A program made the position numbers and the translations under genes. Shown in pieces: positions 53,163 through 64,000 of a stretch of 64,000 nt of DNA (the stretch's first letter is position 1; the number at the start of each line of letters is the position of its first letter). The notes beneath the pieces were generated by a model. That model made no database searches. It saw only the letters and a list, made by a program, of their open reading frames with translations, and was not told the DNA's origin. Origin of the DNA: Phellopilus nigrolimitatus (Eukaryota > Basidiomycota > Agaricomycetes > Hymenochaetales > Hymenochaetaceae). Location: assembly GCA_021029095.1 (NCBI GenBank), contig JAJOHG010000003.1, positions 1,426,001-1,490,000 of the forward strand, written 5' to 3'.

Positions 53163-56028
53163 ATGCCCCTGTCTTTGGAAAAGATCGAACGAGCTTTACT
53201 AGCTGGTCAATGGGATGAAACTATAGACCTATCCGAGTATAGCGCGTCCTTGCTCGCTCAAAAGGTCGTTAGCGGAGAGTTCAAAGATGTTTTAACATCA
53301 TCTTCAGTCACGGATTTATTTAAACTCAGGATCTCTGGAGATGATCTGCCAAAAAATCCACTAGAATCTTGGTTCTCTTTTGAAAGCTCCGGGGAAATTT
53401 CCGATGAAGAAAACGAGCTACTCCGGCTTGTAATCGGTGTCGCCTGCTTACATGCTTTTGTTCAGGTCAACTGGACCGGACCTGATCTGGACATTCTTCC
53501 CGCATATATTCTCTTACCATCCAACAGTATCTCCGAGGAGTCGCTAAACCAGAAGGCTATTGCAGAACTAACGTATGGAGGGGAACCTGCCTATCATCTC
53601 GCGCGCACGGCGACGTTTCTCCGCTTGGCCCAGCTGCTCTTCGACTTGCCGTTCACTTTCTGCCAGTCAGCTGCATGGTGGCGGTTGCGCGCTGCTAGAA
53701 TACACGAGCACATACTAGACGAACCTGTAGCCCTCCCAGCCTCATTGACTTCGTCGCTAAAGCCCCTTTATTTGGGCGTCGCTTCGGACCGTGACCTCGC
53801 GGGGCGGTTGGCACTCGAGCATGGTCTCCTCGAACATCAGTTCTCCCAGGACAAGCTTGGAGCGGAGCTATTCGTCGCTGCAGCCCGCCATTCAGGTCTC
53901 GAGTTCGAGCTCACAGGTGCGCTCGGGAAGCGCACAAAGTTCCAGCAGAACGAGCTGAGTCAGCTCGTCCTTCTGGCCGAGAGTCGCGCGAGGGCCGGCG
54001 ACGGCGATGCCAAACATGTCAATAAAGCCACAGATGCAATCGCTGTTTCCGCTGCTCAAAATAGTGCAATGCAGGTGGCTGAAAATGGCACAGACCCCTT
54101 GATCGTTCCTACGGTCCCTGTAACACTTGCGCTAAACGATGACACACTGCTTGAGCAGACCGAGTTCACATCGTCCTCCGTGGGTACTTCGAGCTCAAAA
54201 CTAGGCCATCTAGACCCGTCGGCGCAACCACCGTTGCACCCCCTCGATCAATGCATCCTTTTATCATTATGCCTTAATGTAAAGAACACATCTCCTGCAC
54301 ATGGGCTTACCGCCGAGCAGATGTCGCCGTACGTCGCCCGCGTCATTTCGCACCCGCAGAACTGGTCCGTACATACGATGGCGCTCCTCCTGCGCTCGCG
54401 TCTCGAAGCATCGCGCACGCGAACAGTCGAACGGTCGACCCTCCAGCTGCAGGCCCTCATTGACCAAATGCCCACCTCCGACTCCTCTCTCCCAGAACGC
54501 CTGCAGTACTTCCATTCCCTGCCACTTCCGAGCAAGTGGGAATTCGAACGCGAACTTGCAATACGCTTCCTGACTCTCGGCGTCGTGCGCTCTGCGCTGG
54601 AGATATTTGAGCGGCTCGAGATGTGGGAGGAGGCTATCAAGTGCTGGCAGGCGCTAGAGAGGCCTGCCTCCGGAATTGCGATCGTACGCGACCTGCTCGA
54701 GGGACGCAAGGAGGAGTCGGAGACTGTCGTGCTACGCGGCAAGGCAGCGACTGAACGCCGCCGACACACACTCGACAATGCGCGGGAGGCGAAGCTGTGG
54801 TGTCTCCTTGGCGATCTGGAACCTCAAAACGCGCTGGCACATTACGAGCGTGCATGGGCTGTTTCGGGTGAGAAGTCCGGGCGTGCGATGCGCTCGATGG
54901 GTGGGTACTATTTCACTCGTGGCGAATTCGGGCGCGCTATCGAATGCTTAAAGAAGGCAGTTGCAATAAACTCACTGCTATCACGGCCATGGTTCATCCT
55001 CGGTTGTTCATGTGTTAGAGAGGAGAGATGGAATGAGGCGCGGGACGCGTTCGCACGTTGTGTATCGCTCGATGATGAAGACGGTGAGAGTTGGAACAAC
55101 TTAGCGAGTGTCTACCTGCGTATGAGCGCGTCCTCTGCTGTTAGGAAGGCAGACAGGGACGATGGTGATGGTGAAGAAGTAAATCATTCAACTTTCGCCT
55201 TATAATTTTATTTTACTTTTATTGACAAGTCCATTCTAGTTCAAAAACGAATGTCCCAATTCGGACGACTCGGTCACCGAGGTGATCCCCTTCGCGAACA
55301 AGCTCCTCGCTTTCCGTGCGCTCAAGATTGGATTGAAGCACAGCTACGACAACTGGCGCATGTGGACAAATTATATAATTATCGCAATGGACGTTGGTGA
55401 ATTCGCGGAGGCCGCGCGCGCGCAAGCGCGAGTTATCGAGGAACGCGCGGCGAAGGTCGGCGCCGAGGCTGTTGACGAAGACCTTCTCGATCGACTCGTC
55501 GATGCTGTCACTCGCGCGCCGGATCCCGACGTTGTGGCGGCGGCCGTTGATGCGAACAGCGGCGCGCCGGGTGCAGTAGTTAGCAAGTCCCAGAACGAGG
55601 GCACTGGTCTGCTCCCGCGCGTGCTCGACTTGTTTGAACGCGTAATCCTTCCTTGCGTTTCGTCGCAACGTATATACCGCACGTACGCCCGCCTACTCTC
55701 TTCCCAGGCCCGCTGGACGGACGCAGTAAAATATTATTTGGATGCCTACCGATTAAGTTCCGCCGCGACGATGGAGAAGGGAGCCGACATAGGGAAGGCG
55801 GATTGGTTAGAGGCGATTGGCGAGGTTGAGGAAATCGTGGATGTCCTGCACAACTTCGGGCCACGGGCCGAAGAGGCGGTCAGCGGAGAGACGGAACCTA
55901 GAGCGGGCAAGTGGCGGATGCAGGCACGAAGCATCGTTCGGACCTTTATGGCACGCACGCGCGATGCCTTCGAGGACGATCGAGACTGGGAGAAGCTGGT
56001 AACACTACAAGATGAGTTGAAAAAATAG
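53163..56028 (+). CDS. TTC27: TPR protein TTC27/Emw1
   Basis: A conserved TPR protein, essential in yeast (Emw1, cell-wall maintenance) and linked to chaperone-assisted assembly of large complexes. Exons 53163-55178 and 55240-56028, 934 aa, the family's usual size. The N-terminal two-thirds is helical and family-specific (CILLSLCLNVKNTSP, WSVHTMALLLRSRLEASRTRTVERS, ERLQYFHSLPLPSKWEFERE). TPRs follow at about 550-720: ALEIFERLEMWEEAIKCWQ, LWCLLGDLEPQNALAHYERAW, GGYYFTRGEFGRAIECLKKA, SRPWFILGCSCVREERWNEA. After the intron comes NWRMWTNYIIIAMDVGEF, a family signature. The start at 53163 is the first ATG of the frame; only 294 bp separate it from the Boi-like gene. Confidence 0.92.
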
Positions 56029-56492
56029 GCACCAAGATCCTGGATGGATGGCCTGAGGAATGGAGGAACTATATGATAGAAAAAGATGGGGTAACCTGAC
56101 GGTGATAGGGATAAGAGAAAGAGAAAGGGAGATCTGCGGGAGACGCGGTAACCCTGAGCGAGGTCGCGCAAGTCTACCCAGTAAATGGAAACTGTTCGGA
56201 ACCAGGTTGTAAGAGTTTGGTGGACCTTCCATGCGAGAGCACCACGTGTAGATGGAGCATTCAAAACGTCGTGTACTCGTATCTGGAATATGATGTAATA
56301 TCAGCCGATACTGTCGCAGAGAACCCATCGACGTAGGGGACGTGGGCACGGGAGGTAAGCAACGCGATCGTAATAAGCATGAAGGTATGATGACGATGAT
56401 GATAATAAAGATGCCGCTGAATCTGCGTCCACGCTGCAGCAGCAAGGGGCATACTTGTAATAGCAGCTGGATTGCATTCCGTCCAATGGGCA
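56029..56492. other. Convergent spacer between TTC27 and the DUF6593-like gene
   Basis: 464 bp; short open frames on both strands are not conserved-looking. Nothing recognised. Confidence 0.4.
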
Positions 56493-57335
56493 TCACCAAA
56501 AATCCATTCTTTTGGCCGCGAGGTTGAGCGTCAGGGTTGTCAATACCTCCGTTACAAAGGTCAATCCAATATGTGATATCGTGACCTCGGCGTCATGTTC
56601 AGAGCCAGGTGGTGCCTTCTCCCATATGGCATAGACACTCCGCGAGTCACAGAGCTGAAAGGAGAATGTGCATTGCGAAACGAGCATAAGGTTTTGCCGC
56701 GCAAGACAGTGATGAATGAAAAGGCGAGATATACTGACTTCCATTTTCTGTGACGAGATCGACTTCCACTTGAGCTCTCGCCCGTTCTGAGCAAAAAAAT
56801 ATCGTGAGCTAGTAAAAAAAAAAGACATTGAGTTCGACATTGGTGCCTCCGAAATAGAACTGAGCCTAAAGGACGTACTTGCTGGCATCTTTTTTCTTCC
56901 GGAGGTAGTACGACATGGCTACACGTTCACCATTTCCGTATGCAACTTGGCCCGGAGAATTAGAAGGACCGAAGTAGAAATATGCGTTGCGAGGTCCAAT
57001 GATATCGGGGTGCTGGAGTGCCCATTCGTCTTGTCGACTAAGCTGCACAACGAGGTTCGGGACCTGAACCACCTTCTCGGCAGTGAGTTACAAAGCTATT
57101 AGTACGGCAAGATTGAAACAAAGTTGAAAAAATAGCGAAGCCCGAATGAAAGTGAGTGTATTTCGTACCTTCGCGCTACAATTTCGCAGAAGATCCTCAG
57201 CTCTGCATGTACAACTATGAAGGACGATGACCCAACGCACGCAGTGAATGCAAGTCGGTCTTCCGAATCTTCAAACTGGAAATTTAAAGGGTCAGAGCCG
57301 TACTGAAGTAGGACATATTGTGCGGAGGTCGACAT
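56493..57335 (-). CDS. DUF6593-like protein
   Basis: Resembles a small family common in agaricomycetes with unknown function. The start MSTSAQYVLLQYGSDPLNFQF at 57335 is typical. The central part reads VQVPNLVVQLSRQDEWALQHPDI and NAYFYFGPSNSPGQV. Then come introns 56878-56809 and 56738-56655 (both in frame), the core SRYFFAQNGRELKWK, and the end YAIWEKAPPG...LTFVTEVLTTLTLNL to a stop at 56493. The first intron is unresolved: the frame of exon 1 and that of VQVPNL can be joined only by a weak donor (GTAGCG near 57181, or others). The gene may be intact with an unusual site, or damaged there. Confidence 0.65.
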
Positions 57336-57961
57336 CTTGGAGATGAAGCGTTTTGATGTCGAATTGCTGTGGAGGGAAAGTCGCGCTTTGCACAGGCCAT
57401 CCTTAAGTATTTTTAAGTCATCGGCTAAGTAGGATGAGGTCTTCACCGCTTTCCTATGCCATGTGGCTCCACACGTGGCAGATGTTTCACCACGTGGTGG
57501 ATAAGGGATCAGAAACTCCTCACCAGCATAATTGCGCTCTTCTTCATTGTCTGGCAGAAGGAACAGAATTTGGAAGGTACGAAGACTTCGAAGTCGGATT
57601 GAGAGACCGACGATCAAATACAGCAGTCGGACTCGAAAGAACCCGAATTTAGAATATGCCGAACACACCAAATAGCTTTGAAAAGTAGTAGGAAAAAAAT
57701 ATCTGCCGCGTAGATTCAGTATTGTGACTCGTCAACGATAAACGAAAACTGGAATAGTGCTTGTACAAGAACCTCGTGAAACTGAAACATGAGAACCCCG
57801 ATTGCGGGCGATAGGCCATGACTCCGAATCTTCTGAGCCCTGCACAACAAACATCCTTCTATACGTGAGTGCGTACACCCTATTTTACGCCGGCCGAGAC
57901 CATATAGCCCGTGTGAACAGGCGCCTCTTTCAATCGTACACTGTGACGCGAAAGGAACCTA
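57336..57961. other. Intergenic upstream of the DUF6593-like gene
   Basis: 626 bp with presumed promoter and the end of EMC6. The word CACGTGG occurs twice (57473 and 57491). No gene recognised. Confidence 0.4.
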
Positions 57962-58423
57962 TCAGCCGGTACTTCTCTCACGTAGCATTATGAAAAGGGC
58001 AATACCATGTACGATTCCTGTGTATAGAGACTCCATTTCAGCATGCGATCCTCACACAAGAGACGCACGAAAGAAGGGGAAATAGTGATCTTCCATAGTC
58101 AAGCGCCAGACATACCGAAGAAGAGTGTCCAGACCAGAACGAAGGTGAAGACGTTATCCTGCCCTGGGTTCGCCAACTCCCTAACGCCACCGGCAACGTA
58201 CTTTGAGGGCCTTCCTTTGCAATTGACAATGTACAAACAAGCAGCGGTGAATAGTGTCGACGCGACGTAGAACGCGAAGCCCTGCCAGTTCTCGAGTCCC
58301 AAGATGCCGGCGGCGGCACCTGTGAAGCATGACGAGAGAAACTTGACCTGAGTTAATGGCGCTGTTGTGTTGGACATTAGGCGCATAGATGAGTCGAGCC
58401 AACTCGTCCTTTGTCGACGCCAT
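57962..58423 (-). CDS. EMC6: ER membrane complex subunit 6, apparent frameshift
   Basis: EMC6 is a small three-helix core subunit of the ER membrane protein complex that inserts transmembrane segments. Start 58423: MASTKDELARLIYAPNVQHNSAIN matches the family N-terminus. In the next frame the sequence continues VKFLSSCFTGAAAGILGLENWQGFAFY, helix 2 and VFTFVLVWTLFFG, then a 98-nt GT-AG intron (58115-58018) and a final exon starting GIVHG. The two parts are in different frames, meeting near 58350-58355. A net loss of two bases explains it and leaves one residue missing relative to human EMC6. A 28-nt intron (GTCAAG...CACAG) would restore frame but is too short and removes part of helix 1. Confidence 0.72.
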
Positions 58424-59759
58424 GACGGGTCGTTGAGCTCGTCGTCGACGTTCAAGTACAAGCAGTTGACGACAGGTGGCACGCGTCGCGTGTCCCAAAA
58501 TGGCAACTTACAGTAAACTCAATAAAAGAAATTGAAATAGATTGAAAACGTTATAAAATGAAATTTAGTGCTTTGGTGGCCATGAGTTCTTAGAGTTCAG
58601 AGCGCTTCTAGAAAGTCTCAAGCCGCAGAACCTTCGGTATCAGGAGCCCTCTATGACAGAAAATATATCTACGACAGAAAACGCTCAGAGCCTGCCACAC
58701 GTGGAAGAAAAGAATCAAACTCTAGAGAAGCCTGGATAATTAAATCGACGATCACCTGGAACCTGGACTAACAGAAAGTTTGAGGGCAAGACTCGAAAGC
58801 CTTCGGTAGTCCAGGATATCTCCGTCTTACGTTTTTCATTCCGTCCTTCGGTTTGTGCCTGCTGCCTTCTATTTAGCACCTATAAGGAAAGCGTAAGATG
58901 CGCAGGAGATGTAGTAAGTGGAGAGCTACTTCTAGTTTGTACTTGTACATGATAATTAAGTATCCGCGAAAAGTCGACAAATGAACTAATAAAGAGACAC
59001 CATAGTCATAATGATACAGGTAAGAAGCTTTCCGAGTTTACGATAGCATAGGTAGGCAATCGTAGTCATCGGAAATTACCTCAGCGACATTGTATAGTAT
59101 TGTATGATCGAGGTCTCCTAAAGAAGTGGAAGCAACAGTTCCGCCAGCACACATGTTCAGAACGTCTTGCGAGGTCGGAATTAAGATGCATCCCGAAACA
59201 CCGCTGAGCAAGCCATAGAAGCTTGCGAGGCTGATTTGACCCATGGAGACGGTACGTAGAAGCTGCGTTATGATTTCGAGACTGGTGCCTTACAAATGTA
59301 TGACCGAGGCGACCTTAGGAGCGGGAACTTTGCGGCTCAGATGATGGCGCAAGAGAGCACCTCATCGAAGCCCGCACTGTGACCACACCAATCGATGATT
59401 GCAAAGTACAGGGGTGTTATCACGCGGAATGTTAACTCCCCGGCCTGACGCTCGTGCAGGACTTAAGAAGTCGACTGTTATTGAAGGCCACTTCGTGCCG
59501 CGGCATGCGCGATCTGCGAAGACTGCGTAGATTGGAAGCTTGAACTTAAGTCGATGACTTCAAGCTGCTCCTTTGCATGTGACTTGCAAGAAAAGAATCC
59601 CAATGCTCGAGGACGAAGAGCTGTCCTAAAGTGTGTGTAGGCTAAGGATTAAGCTGGTTCTCAATCATACGCGGCAATCTCCGGGATAACACGAGTCGAC
59701 TGACTTAATTGTGCTCATTTTCAAACTTCATTTGTGCTCTTCACTCCCAAACCTTAAAG
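58424..59759. other. Intergenic, 1.3 kb
   Basis: Promoters of divergent EMC6 and HAM1. One minus-strand frame at 59244-59038 (MGQISLASFYGLLSGVSG) was inspected and not accepted. Nothing else seen. Confidence 0.4.
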
Positions 59760-60748
59760 ATGTCGAGCAGAACACTAAGTACATATAAACACGGGTATAA
59801 ACCTAATGCAAAGACTCTGATGATATATCTCCGCAGTTTTCGTCACCGGAAACGCGCACAAACTCAGGGAAGTTCGAGCCATCCTGTCTGACGGATCGAG
59901 CGGCTCTGCGTCGATAAATCTTGAGTCGAAAGACCTGGATGGTAAGTTTCCCACGACTATTTTATCGTACCTTCTCAGATAAATGCGTTTGACCACTCAA
60001 TAATTGTTTTTTCTTGCATATTTTAGTTCCGGAACTTCAAGGGACTACGCAAGAAGTAGCACGCGAGAAGTGTCGTCGTGCAGCAGAGTTGGTACGTATA
60101 TACCCTATTTTATATCGCTACTCGTGAAACAGATTTTGGATTTCATAGGTCGGCGGACCGTGTATAACGGAGGACGTTGCGCTATGCTTCAAGGCCATGA
60201 ACAATCTTCCTGGCCCATACATCAAGCACTTTCTTAAAGCCCTTGGCCCCGCAGGAAAGTATTGTGCCTGATGTTGTAAACGACGATTTTGATCCGGCCT
60301 CTTTATTGTCTTCCGCTAAACGCTTTTGTTGCCCAATCTCCTCATTGTATACACATAATTAACGGCTTTCTTACTTAGGTTTGAACACTCTCTTACAAGG
60401 TTTCCCGACCACCGATGCATATGCGATTTGCACATTTGCGTATAGCGCTGGCCCGGGGTCTGAGCCTATTCTTTTCGAGGGCAAGACAGAGGGAAAGATT
60501 GTTCTCCCTCGCGGTCCTCAGGATTTCGGCTGGGACTGCACGTTCGAGGCGGAAGGTACAGGGAAGACGTAAGTACCTCTATTTCTTTCTCCGAGTTTCA
60601 AAAAAAAAACGCGAGTCGTTGTCCTATCGACTAATTTCTGATCTGGATACGTAGGTATGCTGAGATGCGGGCGGACGAAAAGAATAAGATTTCCCATCGT
60701 TATCGTGCTCTTGAGAAACTCCGGACGTATCTGCAATCTCTAGCTTAG
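59760..60748 (+). CDS. HAM1: Inosine triphosphate pyrophosphatase (HAM1/ITPA)
   Basis: Hydrolyses ITP, dITP and XTP to monophosphates, cleaning the nucleotide pool. Exons 59760-59778, 59837-59941, 60027-60091, 60149-60254, 60379-60568 and 60655-60748, 192 aa (human ITPA 194). Motifs: [44 protein letters not shown] with the catalytic acidic residues, [29 protein letters not shown] and [19 protein letters not shown]. Intron 4 (60255-60378) lacks a GT donor: CAG|GAAAGT stands where GTAAGT is expected, and using the nearby GT at 60259 breaks the frame. It is either a rare GA-AG intron, a damaging mutation or a base error. Confidence 0.87.
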
Positions 60749-63682
60749 ACGGAAGGGCTTAGCACGTCAAAGAATAGTGGAGAGGGAGGAAAGCAAACAT
60801 CGTTGGCGGTCACCGTCATGAGTATAAAATAACGTCTCTTTTTCTTTCTTTCTCCAAGAAAAAAAATCGTCTTTATGGAGAGAACGGCAGTCTACCTATT
60901 CAAAAATGAGATTCTACTACGAGAAGGCTTGCTTATCAAGGTTCATAACGTACAAGTGCGCGACGTTTAGCTGTTTGATCGAGTGTATACTACGCGTTAC
61001 GGTGCAATTGTCTGACTTACACTTGCAAGTACTGTTTTAGTCTCATACTTTGCCAATCACGATGACTTGTTGATATGAAACTGCGCGCGCTTGCGTCGAA
61101 CGAATTACCCTGCTTTACCTTGCCTATATAATTGCAAAAGGGACCGACAAGTTTATCGAGTGTCTAGTACCTATATACATAGGAAGATCGGAGATGAAGG
61201 CTCCATCAAAGTATCGGTTGTCTTTCGATCACAAGAGCTAGCGTTCTAAGATGTCCTTTACTGTCCACCTCCGAAGACATCTCCAGTTTCATCTGACAGT
61301 CGCTGCTTCCCCAGAGGAGTTCATGGTACACTCAAATGAAGACGTCGAGGTGCTTTTCACGGACTTTTCTACAGCGCTGGCTACGCATTAGTCTCTTTGC
61401 TTGCCTCTCTGCCTTCCACAGATGAGCTCGGGGGATACCACTACTTTTGTGAGAGCATATAGTCGGGAGTTGCATGCGTCGAGAGTTGAGATGGATGATT
61501 GACTGCGCTTCGTATGAGTGCCGCCCATTTTTATTGTTGTTTTCGGTATAGACAACTGTGTCTCGACTTGTTTTGACTGGCATTACTTTTGTAGCGACGG
61601 TTTGAACATTGCAATAACAGCGAGTTAACCACTCCGAGTAGTCAGCACGGCGGGACTGATAGTTGGATTTGTGTACATGCCTATCTGGCAGTCAAAATTT
61701 AATTTAATACACCCTTTTCATTTAGACCTTACCACTGTGCTGTTGTTGCCGGTGCAAGCATGCAGCTCAGCGCGCAAGTCGGAATCAGAGTCGTATCGAA
61801 GACACTTACAGATCGTTACATGCGGCGGACTAATATCGAATACTTCGCCCCGCGTGGTCTGCGCGCGCGTATCTGCAAAACTGCAGTGGTACGCCAGCTT
61901 GTTGGCGTCGACGCATCGCCCTCTGCGATGACCTCGGTGTCGAGCAGATTTGTGAAGCACGCGAAGACGGCTGGTGGTGTCGCAGACGGTTGCCCTGCAC
62001 CTGCCGACCGTCCGGGAAGTATACAATAGGTTGACGCCGCCTGTTCCAGCCATCGACCCGAACGTATCTAGAGATATGACTTCCCGTCGTCTTTCTGTGC
62101 TGAGAAGGCCTCCGGTCTTGGCATGCGCTTGGAATTCGGAAAATCGACCAGGCCGTGGCAAGCGCAGATAGAAACCGCTATCTACTTGCCGTCCAGGAGG
62201 GAAGAGCGACAGGATTATCGCCATCAGCAGCTTGAAGCCCTGACTTTTCGCAAAACATTCTAGAGCAAGCTTGGGAGTAGTGGGGAGATCTCGGACACAA
62301 CAGAGTCCAAGGTCGCGCGCCGAGGAGGGATGGGTTCGGCAGAACAAACATTGGAATCGAACCTCACTGGCGCTGCCATCTTATAGGTGCGACCAGCTAC
62401 GAATGATGGCGACTGGCTACGAGCTTACCGTCTTGTTATTGAGAAATTTGGGGTCTGAGGAACGTCCAGGATACACATAAACCACTTGCTGTACGGCGCT
62501 ACACAGAAATGTTCCACGCATCATGGCTGCCGAGTGCACATGCGAAATAGCGACAGTTCACTAACTCATCAAGTCCGACGTAGTGCTCGAATACCTTACG
62601 GTTGCCCCCCAGTCCGGTACATAATACCCGTGGAATCGGTTATGCTGCTCTTCCCAATTGTCGGAAAGACGTACGATACAAGGGAGGCGCGGAGCATCCT
62701 GACCTTTCCCCAAAGTGCCAATGGACTTGAGGGCTGATCGCCACTTGACGCTACAAGGTTCTTCCACCTCTTCTATTTTTGTTGTTGGGATGTCCAGCCC
62801 GAGAGCATAATTAGAAAGACCTCTGTTCTTTCCGAAGGAATGTGAAATGTCACAACAGTTGGCCCGAGGCACAAAATAAGTGCAAGTACCCTTCCAGGAA
62901 GGAAGAGCGCTGGTTCTACTTTTAATCGTCCACGAAGTCCGAGGCCAGACTACTCGCAGGATCCCTCAACCAAGTCCTTAGATGATGGCGAGAACACGAG
63001 CGATGGAATAACAGAGAAGAAACACCCAGAAGGGTAAGAGGTACATTGGCCTTTGAGCGGGCGTTTTTTAAAAGGCGGTCTTGACGTGAGACCGATTCGA
63101 CCGAAGTAAAGGGGCTCAACGGGTCGATTTGAATGGGCTGTTACTTTTATAGCCGCTTGAATCCACCGAGAATCTCTGCGAGAACCAAGAAGAATGGTTT
63201 TGAGAGGCTTAAAAAGTGTAATTATTGTCCCGGATTGTGGCGGTAGCGAGCTTACGTAGAGAAACAGAGTTCCTGCGCGAACAGACATAGAATAAAAGAA
63301 GGCGAGAGCAAGGTTGGCAGTTAAAACTCGACAAGTGTGAGACAAAGAACATCAGTGGAAGCACGTACATCGGTACAAAGACGGACGATGCAACTTAACG
63401 TTCTGACAGCCTTCTCGAAAAACTCTTCTGGCCCATTCTCGCATACGCAAATCATGATCTGCAAGCAGGATGATGAGCAGATGGGATTGATGGACAAAGA
63501 AGAGAGTCAAATGGAAGAGGTGGCAAACTATCGTGATCATCGTGATCAACTTGCCTCGTACGACAGACTATACAATCTGGAAACTGAAAGGCATTCGAAA
63601 GGTACATGTACATCTTACAATCTTATGAGGACTCCGTATCCAAAGGAAGTTACGCACCCCTAAACGTTGCACCAAACAGCGC
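60749..63682. other. Long region without a convincing gene
   Basis: About 2.9 kb. A minus-strand frame at 62347-61718 and alternative frames within it (such as GDASTPTSWRTTAVLQI, about 61930-61880) have coding-like stretches but no start, splice structure or family. Plus-strand 63337-63663 is open but unrecognised. A TTTC/TTTCT simple repeat lies at about 60838-60855. Confidence 0.35.
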
Positions 63683-64000
63683 CTAGCCAAGCCTCGCCTT
63701 CTTCCGCGTATTCCCCGCAACACTATCACCAGCGGTTGCGGAGCTTACGCCCACGGGCAGCCGCGCCATGTTTGCCCCGCCATATGGCACACCTGGTGCG
63801 TACGAGCCTGCACTCGTCCCCGCAGCCGGAGCTGGCGCGCCAGGACCGAGCCCGCTCGCGAAGCTCGCAACGCCGCTGGCAGGGTGCGCGGAACTCGCGG
63901 GAGCGGGAGCACGTGCGGCAGGGAGCATTGCCGCAGATGCCTCGTCGTGCGTGATGCGTCGGGTTGGAGGCCGCTGCGCCTCAGAAAGGGCGAGGAACGC
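63683..64000 (-). CDS. C-terminal end of an unknown protein (runs off the window)
   Basis: The frame is open from 64000 to a TAG at 63683. It reads SEAQRPPTRRITHDEASAAM, then an Ala/Pro/Gly/Ser-rich low-complexity stretch, ending GNTRKKARLG. The basic end could be a nuclear signal. Base composition is much more GC-rich than the preceding 3 kb, in keeping with a real exon. Family not recognised. Confidence 0.5.
   Translation of the reverse strand, partial: AFLALSEAQRPPTRRITHDEASAAMLPAARAPAPASSAHPASGVASFASGLGPGAPAPAAGTSAGSYAPGVPYGGANMARLPVGVSSATAGDSVAGNTRKKARLG

Noticed and set aside
59038..59244. Minus-strand 68-codon frame
   Set aside because: No start context, splice sites or family match; isolated.
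61718..62347. 209-codon minus-strand frame
   Set aside because: Alternative frames in the same stretch look as good or better; no domain, so not called a gene.

Overview
The window is nuclear DNA of a filamentous basidiomycete, most likely an agaricomycete. The evidence is dense genes with many 49-90 nt spliceosomal introns, and families typical of mushroom-forming fungi: FunK1-like kinase fragments, a DUF6593-like protein and a large F-box paralogue family. No prokaryotic, viral or organellar genes, and no tRNA or rRNA genes, were recognised. The flanks (about 1-7.4 kb and 48-60.8 kb) are compact and GC-richer and hold conserved housekeeping genes. The middle (about 8-48 kb) is looser, AT-richer and rich in duplications and transposon remnants.

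Left flank: an N-terminal fragment of a Gln/Pro-rich protein (-), SAP18 (+), three tandem two-exon FunK1-like mini-proteins (+) with a TA-flanked MITE in the promoter of the third, and the U5 snRNP WD40 protein SNRNP40 (-).

Middle: seven related F-box paralogues at about 8-9.7, 13.1-14.8, 15.7-17.3, 24.4-26.0, 27.8-29.6, 41.6-43.1 and 46.1-47.6 kb. Four are intact, one has a rebuilt start, one is frameshifted and one carries an in-frame stop. A more distant F-box/LRR pseudogene lies at 30.5-32.2 kb. Among them are a LARP7/Pof8-type La-related protein, two copies of an unrecognised three-exon gene in a 2.2-kb segmental duplication, two GFA-domain enzymes, a broken hypothetical gene, NEDD8, CYP51/ERG11 and an AlkB-like dioxygenase. 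Four more TA-flanked inverted-repeat elements lie at 26.6-27.5 and 32.4-34.4 kb, two of them sharing one TA.

Right flank: a 1200-residue SH3-SAM-PH-CH-like polarity protein (Boi type), the TPR protein TTC27/Emw1, a DUF6593-like gene, EMC6 (apparently frameshifted), the ITP pyrophosphatase HAM1/ITPA with an abnormal splice donor, about 3 kb without a convincing gene, and the C-terminal end of an unknown protein.

How the genes relate: F-box proteins are substrate receptors of SCF ubiquitin ligases and NEDD8 activates the cullins of those ligases, so receptor paralogues and the cullin activator sit in one interval. This may be coincidence. The F-box array shows birth and death of genes: promoters and 3' flanks are copied with the genes, there are stop and frameshift lesions, and one gene looks mosaic. 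All exon models were read by eye; no alignment or database search was run.
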